This document shows, piece by piece, positions 22,797 to 33,140 of a stretch of 64,000 bases of DNA; position 1 is the stretch's first letter; every line of letters starts with the position of its first letter. The DNA comes from Staphylotrichum longicolle. Lineage: Eukaryota; Ascomycota; Sordariomycetes; Sordariales; Chaetomiaceae. The notes under the pieces were generated by a model. It was not told the origin of the DNA. It did no database searches and saw only the letters and a program-made list of their open reading frames with translations. Made by a program: the position numbers and the translations under genes. The stretch covers positions 434,001 to 498,000 of the forward strand of contig JAHCVI010000002.1 in the NCBI GenBank assembly GCA_019096155.1, in the 5' to 3' direction.

Positions 22797-24360
22797 GGTG
22801 GCTATGGGCGGCGTTGCAAATCGTCGATGGTGAGGTTATCGGGGATTGTATGCTTCAAAGTTTGCTCTGAGAAAATGTAGTCTTCGAAAACTGGCTGGTC
22901 TCGTTTGTCTGTTGAGACGAGGATGTCTTGGGAAAACTGAAGCGGACTCGGCGCTGCAAGATGCTTGTCTGAGATGTCAAAGGCAAGGTGCAGTGGGCAG
23001 TTCGAGTTGGAAAAAGACAAAGATAAGGTGGGGGCCCGACGGCTTTTACAATGAAATGGCATGTTTGGCAGCCACGCCAGCAGCAAAGGAGGGCGGTTGG
23101 CAAGGGAGCATCATGGGATTCAGTCCGAGAAACATTCTAAATGTGGGGCTATGACGGAAGGCGTGGGGCGAAGAAGCGCCCAAGCTCCTCGCTGAATGCA
23201 GGAGCGGAGGGGTGCTTCGGGGGTGCTCGGGCAGCCCCGATTGGCTCCATGTTCTTGCCGCTGGGCAACCGCCAGCTTCAAACACGCAACTGCCGCGTTG
23301 TCTTCGTCTCTGATCCAACGGACCCGTGTTGAGGTTTCCGTGGTGAATCCAAGACGACCCTGACACCGTTTGGCGAGCAGGGGCCGTTGGCTGGCGGTTG
23401 ACTGGGGACCAGGGTGGCACATGCCAGCTTTTCCCGATCTGCCGCTGCGGTCTGCTGGCGTTGGGGGCCAATCGTTTACCTGCAAGACCCCTGTCCCCGA
23501 ACAATCCGCAGCGGCCCCGCTCTTGGCCCGGCAACGATCGTGCATGGGGATGCGCCTTTCCGCAGCTGTGGTGTGGGACATTCGTTTACACGTAGATTGT
23601 TCTGAGGGAAAGCACCTCTGGTCGAAGAGTTTCTCAGTCTCTGAACACTCTCGACGCTGACTTACATTTTATGTACATCCCGGGTCTTGAAGGGCAGCAA
23701 ATTCGCAAGTCTGCATGTTGGTTCAGTTCAACTAGGCCCCAGTTTTACCCCTTGTTTGGTTGCAGCGCATCGTGTTCTGCCATTTTAGTGTGTACTCGTA
23801 GATGGAGTTGGCCGCACACAGGCAGACCGAAAGAGTGGAGATATCACGCTCGATGGAGGTTGACCTCCATCGCCAAAACCACAGGTTAAAAGCCGCTGAA
23901 CCCCGCAAACTGCCCGCCAGTCTTGCTCTGAATCCCTCGGTGGAGACCAAATCCAGGTACTGTACTTGTGAAAAGCCGCAAACAAGACAGAAAATGAGCG
24001 TGCCAAACTGGTTCAGGATGTAAGTGACCCCCTTAAACTTCACCGAGAACAACCACTCACCCCGGCCACAAACAAACAGTGCCCTGCTCTTCCCAACGCT
24101 CGCATCGTTTCTGCCCCTGCTCTGGCGGCTCTTACACGTTGGTGAACTTTGACTCTGTCACAGCCATTGATTTCGTCCTGTTGGCTGGCTGACTGGCGAG
24201 AGAGTATGAGGCATCACATCGAATCTTTACCCCGAGAGACAGATGTACAGAATTGTGTCGGTTTGCCGTCCGAAACACAGGCACACCACAATAGTCCAAC
24301 GAAGTCGTTTGACACAAGCACATGTTAGACTGACTGGCTCATACCAACCCCCCCTCCCAC
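22797..24360. other. Upstream region of the Nce102-like gene
   Basis: About 1.56 kb between tandem minus-strand genes. No credible frame. It presumably holds the nce102 promoter and leader and the 3' UTR of the PNGase A-like gene. Confidence 0.5.
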
Positions 24361-26695
24361 TCAAGCGTACTCCAACGCCTGCGCAGCCACCCCTCTCCCT
24401 CCATCCACAACAACCACCTCAGGCTCCCTCCCCTCCACCCTCCTCTCATCCCCCACCACCGTCCCATTCACCGCCGCAACCCGTCTATAATACAGCTCCT
24501 TACCGCCTTGCACCCCAAACGCAAACACCTGCCTCGCATCCCCCCACCCGCTGCTCTCCTTCCCGTCGCCCGTCTGCCTGAACTCGGCCGTCCCTTCCTT
24601 CACCGTCTCCAGCACGCTGGTGAGCCCTTTCCCGCTGTGCCGGGAGAAGGCCTCCAGGCCGGAGGGAAAGACGCTCGCGCCGGCGGTGGAAACGGTCTTG
24701 CCCTGTCTGAGGAAGGCGGCGATGGAGAGGTTGCCCTGCGGGGAGACAGAGTAGGAGGAGTTGGAGAGAAGGGTGTAGGTGTAGGTGGAGTGGTAGTTGG
24801 AGGCGCGGTTGGAGTTGGGGTTGGAGTTGTGGTGGCTGGGTGAGGCGAGGGAGGATCGGTCGTCGCCTGTGATGACCAGGTCGTTGACTTGGTCGTAGCC
24901 AAAGGCGGTGACGAGGCCCTTGTTAGTATAGGTGAGGGATTGGGTCCAGGAGCTGGTGGAGGAGGTGATTCGCAGGGTGCGGCGGACCGAGGTGGAGTAG
25001 GTGAGGGTTTCGTTTGTGCCGTTGCTGGTGGTCGTGAGGGAGTGGGCGACGGCGATGGCCGGGGGAGAGTAGTTGAGAATGGGGGCGTCACCGGTGGTGA
25101 TGGACGAGGGATCGTCGGAGAGCCAGAGGAAGATCTTTCCGGTCACGTACCAGCTCTCGTTGACCGACTCGGTCAGGGAGACAGAGGTGGTGTTGCTCGT
25201 GTCGTCCAGGCCGGCGACGCGGATGGTGAAGGTGTGCTGCTGACCGTCGCAGAGCAAGGGAAGGAAGGGCGAGATGTCGATCTCGTGTTCCCGGAGGTCG
25301 AACGCGTGGATGCCCACGATTGGACGGTGCAGCGAGGGGACGACGCCGCCGGTGAAGATGACCGGGAATGGCCACTGGACTCCTGCGATCTGGCCGTCGA
25401 TGAGTACCTGGACCTCGCGGAAGGGGCTGAGGCCGGGAAGCGCGCCGGCTGTGGCATTAAAGGTGTCGACGTCGCTCTGCAAGACGTTACTCCACCAGAA
25501 CTCCTCACTCGCCTGTCCGTTGGCCGAGACAGAGAAAACGGCACGACGGATGTTCCGCGGAAGGCTGATGGTATTTGTCGCGTTCTCGGCCGGCAGAGCA
25601 AACCGACTGATGGAGTTGTTCGCCCCATGACGGGCCGAGATGGGGATAATGAGGTCACTTGGCGTTGCCTGGTCTGTTACAAGGTCGGTGTTGTAGAAGA
25701 TGGCTGTCATGGTGGTGTTGAAGATGCCGGTATACTTGTCATCTGTACAGCGTGAGCACCGTCCCGGCTGCCATGTGAGTATCTGCCACTCACTGATCAG
25801 ATTCCCGAGGTCAAAGATGAGCTTCTGAGGGGACTTCCAGAAGTACAGGTACTCGGTCATGTCCTTGAGGTAAATCCAGCCGATTCCTGGTGGCGCCGTG
25901 GGCTCAGCTGTTGAGGTCCTCCCTGTTCTGGTGGTCAGGCAAGGTCTCAAAGTGCAGTCATGGATTGGGACGGGGCATTGTCTGTCCCTGACTCGAGGGT
26001 CGGTTGACTTACAAACCTCGGTGTCACCAAAATACATGATGGCGAGGCGGTCGAACTGCCGGCCCTGGCTTACAACGCTAAAGTTGAGAACCACTCGATT
26101 GAATTCACAGCTAGGAGGCTCGTAGTTCCCTGGAGAAGCAGCACCACATTAGAACCTGTGACAGGCGCGGCACTACATGTCCTGCCGGCAGGTAAGGGTC
26201 CAGCGTACCAATAAACGGGGCATCGTAGCTCCAGGCAAAGTCGTGGCGCATCAAGAGGACGGTGCACAGCTCGGGGGAGTAGTCCTTGGGATGGTGAGTC
26301 GATCCATCACTCTCGGCAGGGCCGCCTGGCATGGGGACTGGCTGGGCAACTTCAAAGGTCTTGAGGACCGTCCTGTTCGCTGCCGGGGCCGAGGTGGTGG
26401 CTGTGGTGGTCTCTTGGGCCTTCAGTGTGGGCGACCGGCTATTGATCGCCTGGGATCTGAGCTCGGGGAGAGGATATCCATGATGGGAAACGGTGCCATG
26501 GCTCGTGAACAGCGATGTGTCTGCAGCACATCGGTGTGAGGAGGCCCCGATTGAGACGAGGACCAGGAGCCCGAGTACAACTGCTACCCAAGGCAGGACG
26601 CGGCGCCTCGATGATGGTTTCTTGCGCGAGGGCGGAAAGACATGGTCGTCATCGACCGCAAGGATGGCGCGCTTCTCGAGGTCCAGCGGAGCCAT
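24361..26695 (-). CDS. PNGase A-like peptide:N-glycanase (glycopeptidase A family), type II membrane protein
   Basis: Exons are complement(24361..25742, 25794..25922, 26013..26129, 26209..26695), giving 704 residues. Keeping the 51-nt intron at 25743-25793 gives 721 residues without a stop. The N-terminus is a short cytosolic tail with RKKPSSRRR, then one transmembrane anchor (WVAVVLGLLVLVSIGAS), then a Ser/Thr-rich stem. The conserved domain begins near NYEPPSCEFNRVVLNFSVVS. It includes RLAIMYFGDTEV-WRTSTAEPT, GIGWIYLKDMTEYLYFW, FALPAENATNTISLPRNI, FREVQVLIDGQIAGVQWPFP and HRPIVGIHAFDL, as in fungal and plant amidase A proteins. Many NxS/T sites fit a secretory-pathway lumenal enzyme that cuts N-glycans from glycopeptides. 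The C-terminal 150 residues are less conserved. Activity is inferred from family only. Confidence 0.85.
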
Positions 26696-27268
26696 GGTCA
26701 ATAACAGACGGGCGCGCCAAGCCCGGGGTTGAAGGTCAACCGTTGGAGCTGGGATGCAAGAGGGCCCATGGAAAGATAAGGGTGTCGTGGATGGGTCATG
26801 AACGGGTCACGACGGAGACGAGCGGGCGGGCGGTTGACGGCCGTAGCATGCCCGGTCCACAAGTGTGCAACCCAGGGCCCTTTGCCGGGTGTTTGAGAGA
26901 GGATGCATCCATATTTGGGACATGCAGCAGGTCTCGGCTGTTGATCAGTTTACCCTGGCAGGGGAGGGAGGGAATGCTTGGCGCGGGGCAGCCTATGGTA
27001 TGGACGCGTGGGGCTTCACCTCTCGCTCTCTGACCCTGGTTCAACCAAGCTGCGAGAATATTCAACACTCGATAATACAGGTAATCTACTACAAGATAGT
27101 GCTACAGTCTATGGGGAGATGCTCCGTCTGTATCTGTGAAAATGCAAAGCCTACCCGCTAAACGCCGATATCCCAAGATGCGGCCTCTATTCTGGCCGTG
27201 GGGCCCCCGGGGCTGTGGAGAGGAGTCTACGCAGATTTACCGATGCGCCAGGTGCGCCAAACTTTGCC
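26696..27268. other. Intergenic, no gene seen
   Basis: 573 bp between tandem minus-strand genes: promoter of the PNGase A-like gene and 3' flank of the DUF1279 gene. Nothing else is recognised. Confidence 0.5.
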
Positions 27269-28072
27269 TCACCGCACAGTCTTCTTCTTGCCAATCTGCC
27301 AGCCCCACGAGCGGAGCACCTTGACCACCTTGGGGGTGATAGCCGCCGTCAGCGGGACGCGGAGGAAGATGAAGCTCTTGTGAATCGCGTACGCAAGCGC
27401 AAGCTGCGTGGCCAAGCCTAACAGTCGCCGTCAGCATGGAGAAACAACTTCTAAACAAGAAATGTCTGGCACTCACTGGCTCCTTCCGTCTTGGTCCGCT
27501 GATCAGCCTCCTCGACGCCATGGCCAAGGATGTCGAGCTCGCCCGTCTCGCCAGTCCGTTCCCGCTTCGCCTCCTTGGCCGCCTGCCGGTATTCCCGCCA
27601 CCAGTTCTGGACCCGGTCAGGGATCACTTTCTGGGCGTACGACACCACAATGTGCTCGAGATGGGCTGTTGCGGCCGGTCAGCTGTTATGCATGGCAACT
27701 GGGGGCCCGAGTCAACTCACCAATCTTCTCAGTGCCCACCGTCCGCACCAGCAGGAAACAGAAAGGAAAGTCGAGGACCGACAGCGCCAGGTAGATCCCG
27801 ACCGCAGTCCAGCCATATTCCCGCGACAGCTTCTTTAGCCTTTGGCTCAACGAAAGCGACTCTTGGGCTGGCGCATTTCCGTTCTTTGGCGCTGCTTCCG
27901 CAGCCCGTCGCGGCCGAGAAGAATGGAAGGCGCGCCGCGGCTTGGCTAACGGTGTCCTAATCCGCACAAACTTGGACCGAGTGACCGTCGGCCTCGGGCC
28001 GCCAGCTTCGACATTAGTGCTCTCTGGCTCCACGGAGCAACGGGGCCTCTCGCGGACATCCTGCTCGTCCAT
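27269..28072 (-). CDS. DUF1279 (FAM210/Nat2-like) mitochondrial inner-membrane protein
   Basis: Three exons, complement(27269..27417, 27477..27665, 27721..28072), give 229 residues when started at the ATG at 28072. A basic presequence with RRAFHSSRPRR (about 47-57) precedes LKKLSREYGWTAVGIYLALS and the hydrophobic VLDFPFCFLLVRTVGTEKI, the signature of DUF1279. The second conserved block LATQLALAYAIHKSFIFLRV leads to an aliphatic C-terminus ending GKKKTVR. Related proteins (yeast Nat2, animal FAM210A/B) are mitochondrial and affect translation or respiration; the molecular role is unsettled. The start is uncertain. The chosen N-terminus is acidic for about 20 residues, which is unusual for a presequence, and another ATG (28163) lies upstream in a different frame. 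The intron phases agree with the frame throughout. Confidence 0.85.
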
Positions 28073-29420
28073 AGTGTCCTCCGATTGTCTCCCTCGCGAT
28101 AGCCCCCTGCGCTGCGCTTCCTCCGAGGAGGGTGTCAAAGGCCCCGAATGCGGTTCGCAACATTCTCGCTGGAGTTGGCGTAGAATCAAGCTTAAAAAAA
28201 AAACCGACTGCGCTCACCGCGCTGCAACCCAAAAGCTTTCGCGCGCCTGTAGGATGGTTCCTGTGTTCCGCGTCGCGATTTTTCGAGGCCGCCTATCAAC
28301 GTGCGCTGGGAGTTGGACGCCGGCGAGGTCAAACGGGTTCGTTGCGGTGTTTGAAAACTGGAGAGATGCCTCGTAGCAAGTAGAGCGAGCGGTTTCGGGA
28401 GCTCGGAGCTCAGAGTGGTATGATGGATCCGTGTCGCGTGGTGAGCTGATGGGATTACGACTCGAACTTTTTTATGACGTCCCGAGCTCCGGAAGCTCGA
28501 CGAAAACCGGTGATGCAATCCTTCCGGCAGGCAAGGACCCTTGGATTCCCATTGGTCAATGTCGCGGGCTCGGAAGAATGCTTTGGTCTTCTGGTCTAGA
28601 CCCCTGAACGAGTCCCTGAGCAGGGTTCACTGCGCTGCCAGGGGCTCTCGCGGCGCTGGCAGCTCCTTCTCAACGAATTACAACCAGCGCACAAGGCTGC
28701 TGCCTCCTGGCTGCTGTCGGAATGAATCGTTTCTGTTGCAACAAAAAGGCCTGAAGCCAATACAAAGGATTGGGTGCCCTTTTCTACGCTCTCCTTTACA
28801 AGGAATCCATCGCCGCCACACTTTGGTGGCGTCTGCGAGAATGATCAGTGTCTCTCGCAATACACGACTCTCTTGGATCTTTTTCGTCGAGTCTCGACTC
28901 GGGAATTGTCTGTCGATGCTCCCTGAAATGGAGTCGACCGAGTCCAACGGCTTGGCCAGCCAATCGCCGTGTCGGCGTCCTCCCGCTCCTCTGCTCTAAG
29001 CGCCCTTGTCCCCCCAGCTCCCCGCGCGTCTCTGCTGCGGCTGGAGCACCATGATTGGATCGTCTGCAGTTCGGCTCTCGATTTAGCTACCCATGCGACC
29101 GCGGTGGCCAGCAGATGCTGGTCTCTGGCCTGCGCGACCACATAAGGTGCTGCAGGACGCGCCGACCTTCTTTGTCCTTTCCGTCTCTGTCCTGCTTCTT
29201 TCTCGCCGAGCGTTCTCTCTCGCGAGTATCTTGCCTCCATCGCCTGCTTGAAGCGCAGTCGTGAACCTAAAACAGACCACCAGACTTGTCGCAGCAATCT
29301 CCCACCGCGGGGTATCCTGAACAGTAAGTGCGGGGTGTGGATCATCCCGCCCAACAGCTCCTGACCGCCGCCAGGAAACATTATTGCGCTGTAAATCCAG
29401 ACCTTAGATTCACCGACAAG
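28073..29420. promoter_or_regulatory. Divergent intergenic region, DUF1279 gene / AIM24 gene
   Basis: 1.35 kb between divergent start codons. No convincing gene. The ATG at 28163 (minus) opens a 49-codon frame that overlaps the DUF1279 start and could be an upstream ORF. A C/T-rich stretch near 29160-29230 precedes the AIM24 gene. Confidence 0.45.
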
Positions 29421-31086
29421 ATGTCAGGCTACTATCCTCGTGAGTGAGACCTGAATGCATATGAATCCAATGGTCTGAAGCTGATCGATCTTCTTGCCCA
29501 GCCCCACCTGGAGCCGGCGGCCCTGCCCCTGGAGGTATGTTCGCGGCCTCAGATGGCTTCTGATCTGGATACTGGGAATCCAGATGCTCCGGCCTGCGCA
29601 AGATGCTGACTGGCGCCGTACCCGAGCAGGACAGCAGAGCTATCCCCCGCCTCCCATGTCGGCGCCGCCCACACAGACACAGTTCGCATACTCGCCGCCT
29701 CCGGCCAACTCCCAGATCCGGAACTATCCTCCTCCGCCCCAGGGGGGAGCAGCTCCCACGCCGCCACCAGCCCCGTCGACCCCTTCGTACCAGCCGCCCC
29801 CGCAACAGCAGCAGCAACAACACCAACAACACTATGCCGCGCCTCCTCAGCAGCAACAGTACGCGCCTCCCCCTCAGCAGCAACAATACGCTCCTCCACC
29901 GCAACAGCAGCAGCAGCAGCAGCAGTATGCCGCACCACCCCAGGCCTCTCCGCCCCCTATGCAGCATGGGGCACTGCCTCAGCACATGCGGACTCCCTCG
30001 GGCGTGTCGCAAGCGTCGTCTCAGCAGTATGCGCCTCCTCCGACGTACCCCAAGGAGGAAGACAACGGGCAGTACCCGGCCGAGAAGCAGCAGCAGCAGC
30101 AGCAGCCACAGCAAGTGCACACCCCGGCGATTGACCCAACTGGCACAGCCGGCATGTTGATGGGTGCTCCTGCGGCCGGCCAGTTTGCCGGCGCCTCGGC
30201 CATTGTTGACGACGTCGGCACCTTCAACGGCGGCAGCTACCGCATCAGCCATCGCGATTGCAACACCGTTTTGACGATCCAGCTGGCCATCGGATGCCCA
30301 ATTGAAGCCAGACCAGGTACGTTCTCGCCATCCCAAGACCATCACCATGACAACCGCCTCCCCTAACGCGATCCACGCAGGCTCCATGATCGCCATGTCC
30401 CCCTCCATCGTCCTCAAGGGTAACGTCAAGTTCAGCATGAAGAAGCTCGTGGCCGGCGGGGAGATGAGCTCATCGACCTACACGGGACCCGGCGAGCTGC
30501 TCCTGGCGCCGCCGATGCTGGGCGACATTACCAGCCTGCGCCTGACGGGCAACGAGGCCTGGTCCGTCAGCCACGACGGCTTCCTCGCCTGCACCCAGAA
30601 CGTCGTCAAGGACTACAAGCGCCAGGGCCTCGGCAAGGCCATGTTCAGCGGCGAGGGCCTGTGGGTGTACAAGATCACGGGCACGGGGCTGGTGTGGCTG
30701 ACAAGCTTTGGCGCGATTATCCGCAAGGATGTGAGTTCTTGTCCCCTTTCTTTTCTTTGTCAAGGAGAGGGCACTGACGGTATTGCAGCTCATGGACGGC
30801 GAAAAGTACATTGTCGACAACGGTCACCTCGTCGCTTGGAACACCAAGTATGTCCTCGAGCGCGTCTCGTCGGGCGGCCTGATCTCGGGCATCGCGTCGG
30901 GCGAAGGCCTGGTGTGCAAGTTTACCGGTCCGGGAACCGTCTTCATCCAGACTAGAAACGCGGTATGTTTTCCTCTTCCCCCCACCTTTTCTGGCTTTGA
31001 ATCTCGTGTGAGGGTGGCGTGTGTGGCTGACGTTTCTACAGAAATCGTTCACCGCGTACATGACTGGACAGCAGACGGCCATGTAG
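29421..31086 (+). CDS. AIM24-family protein with a Pro/Gln-rich N-terminus
   Basis: Six exons (29421-29439, 29502-29534, 29630-30316, 30381-30730, 30789-30962, 31042-31086) give 435 residues. The first two exons encode only MSGYYPPPPGAGGPAPG. The next 190 residues are low-complexity, made of YAPPPQQQ repeats and two polyQ runs, and are probably disordered. The C-terminal 220 residues form the DUF124/AIM24 beta-barrel domain. It includes NCNTVLTIQLAIGCPIEARPG-type segments, SMIAMSPSIVLKGNVKFSMK, GEGLWVYKITGTGLVWLTSFG, EKYIVDNGHLVAWNTKY and GEGLVCKFTGPGTVFIQTRN. Yeast Aim24 supports MICOS and cristae, but Q-rich fungal paralogues without a presequence may be cytosolic. No presequence is seen here. 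The six-exon structure is the most fragmented in the window. Confidence 0.9.
29802..30115 (+). repeat. CAG/CAA repeat tracts in the AIM24 gene
   Basis: Two glutamine-coding runs (29802-29930, broken by CCTCCT and TAC codons, and 30086-30112) give the polyQ and YAPPPQQQ repeats. Mixed CAG/CAA codon use on a Pro-rich background suggests a length-variable region. Confidence 0.85.
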
Positions 31087-31719
31087 GGGGATTGGAATTG
31101 GCGTGTCATGACTCATGATGGCGTGGGAGGTTGTTGGGTCTTGCTGGTTCTTTTTCTATGTAAGCGGGTAGCTTTCTTGGATAATCGAAGCGTTTGTTCG
31201 CGAGGATTTCACTTGGCCGCTGTCCTCGGGATACACGTAACTGAAGAAAATATGTCCCACGAAATTACTCACAACAATAACCCCGGGATCTCAGCTGAAT
31301 CCCATTTGCACCCCATCCCCATTCAAACCAGTCACAGAACTCCAGAGCCCTAATCCATTGTTGACAAGGGACAACTGGTGTGGACTGCTTGACAATCTGT
31401 CTGGGTGTGTTGGACACCAACCACCAAGTAGTCGCTGGCTCCAACCTGCTTGTCAATTTCTTGTAACGCCGGCCGTTCGTTTTCCGGTGTAAGTCAGTTA
31501 TTCGTCTAACGGGCTCATGGGACGAACTGTGTACACCCCAGGGGTGAAAGCGATGTACATACTCACCTCCATGTGTCTAAACTGACATCGTCATCTCTCC
31601 CCAGCAACAGCTTCACCACGTATCCCGCCGCCCCGGAATGAACCTTCCGTCTCCTCCTCTGCCGGGTTACCGGACCTCATTCTCCTAGGTGCCAGGCATA
31701 CCACACCGCGTTTCGTCTG
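31087..31719. other. Intergenic, no gene seen
   Basis: 3' flank of the AIM24 gene. No recognisable frame or repeat before the minisatellite that follows. Confidence 0.5.
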
Positions 31720-32085
31720 CGCAACGGCAGCAGAATCGCCAGTTGCAGAATCGCCAGTTGCAGATTCTCTGCGCGGTCTCCGGATCGCCGCACGCAGGCT
31801 CATCACTCACGGTCACCGGTCACGGGCATGTCAGTCGCAGCATCGCCATCCGCGGGCTCTCCGGTGCCAGAATCGCCATTCACAGAACTTGCCAGTTGCA
31901 GAATCGCAATCACAGACTCGCCAGTTGCAGCATCTCAGTCACAGAACGTGCCACTTGCAGAATCTCCAGTCATGGAGTCCGCCCAGTTGCAGAATCGCGG
32001 TCACAGAATCGCGGTCACAACAGCATCACGGTCACAGAATCGCGGTCACAGAATCGCCAATTGCAGATTGCGAGTTGCAGGACAG
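31720..32085 (+). repeat. Degenerate minisatellite with a CAGAATCGC core
   Basis: About 360 nt are built from two alternating units, GTTGCAGAATCGC and GGTCACAGAATCGC, with decayed copies such as CACTTGCAGAATCTCC. The array is densest at 31730-31765 and 31900-32080. Its composition lacks stop codons in all three plus-strand frames, which creates spurious Gln/Ser/Arg-rich frames of 116-175 codons. It lies about 450 nt upstream of the TATA box at 32523. Confidence 0.85.
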
Positions 32086-32522
32086 TCTCAACAACCGGCC
32101 ATGTGTCTGTTCCGTTTATATCCCTCCTCCGGACACCGATACAAGCCCGCCGGTCCTCACCTGCGTCCCGCTCTCTCTCATTGTCACAAGTAGCTTTTCT
32201 TGGAGTTTGGTGTTGAAACTCCTAGCAAGAGCCCATTGACCCCTGGAAATATATCTACGAATATACCATCAACATCCAGCGTTGGTTTGCTTTCCCTGAG
32301 GGCAGGTTGAAAACTTGTCTCTCCTCGGAAGGAACAACGGCCGCCGGGGACGATCACATCGGGATGGTCGCTCCGGGACGCCCGGCGACGCAGTTGCCAT
32401 CCGCATACTGACCACTTGCAGCATCGCATGAGGCAGTTTCAACCATGAGATTTGTGTCAGGAGGCGCGATGCGAATGGCGAAAACAGACCGTCGTGGCAT
32501 GGCCAGGTGCATAAGGGAAAGG

Positions 32523-32529
32523 TATAAAA
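32523..32529 (+). promoter_or_regulatory. TATA box of the Q-rich gene
   Basis: TATAAAA is followed by a leader of about 340 nt that has no ATG up to a GTAAGT donor at 32871. This supports a transcription start near 32555 for the gene starting at 33141. Confidence 0.6.
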
Positions 32530-32870
32530 GGAATGCTCCCCCCCAAGCTCTGGCAGTTCCTCTTTCCCATCCAGTTCCAGTTGAAGCTTCCGATACTCTA
32601 GTATTACCAGCTTCCTCAAGAACTTGAACCATCTTCACCTCCAAGCCTTGTCAGCGACATTAACCTTCAACATCCCAAGCGAAGCTGCAGACACCTGTCT
32701 CCAGTCTTTTTGGGTAATCTGTTTATATCTCCTGACACACACACACTTACGGCACATACCAGGCCACGTCATCTTCTTGGAGTTCGCTCTGAACACCAGA
32801 GCGTCTGTTTTGGCATCGACTCTAAGCCGAAGCCGTCCAAGCAAGCAACAAGAGAAGCGAGAGCTGCGCA

Positions 32871-33067
32871 GTAAGTCACCCCCTTCTTCACTCTCTTCTT
32901 AGTGGCCTTGGTCCAGCCCTCCTTGTTGTTTCCTATCACCCCTCTGGGACTCTGTCCTCACGGTGTAGCCCTTGCCTGCCACCAGTATCTTTTTTTCATT
33001 CCCTCTCGTTGTTGTCCTCTAATGGCAGCCAAACCTGGACAACGCGTAGCTGACCCCCGACGTGCAG
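32871..33067 (+). other. Predicted 5' UTR intron of the Q-rich gene
   Basis: The donor GTAAGT (32871) and an acceptor GTGCAG (ending 33067) preceded by CTGAC would excise 197 nt. That segment includes the only ATG (near 33020) between the TATA box and the chosen start, so the spliced leader would be free of upstream ATGs. Confidence 0.5.
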
Positions 33068-33140
33068 CCTAGCGTCACTTTGAACACCCGGTCTCGTTGT
33101 GCGAGACCTGTCTTCGAGTAATTCAGTAACACTTGCCAAT

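Noticed and set aside
24889..25755. 288-codon plus-strand frame
   Set aside because: Antisense shadow of the PNGase A-like gene.
31720..32085. CRISPR-like or phage-type repeat array
   Set aside because: Units are directly adjacent, degenerate and of two interleaved types with no unique spacers, and the host is eukaryotic.
31689..32216. Gln/Ser-rich 175-codon frame
   Set aside because: Created by the minisatellite composition; all three frames are open, so no single frame is favoured as coding.
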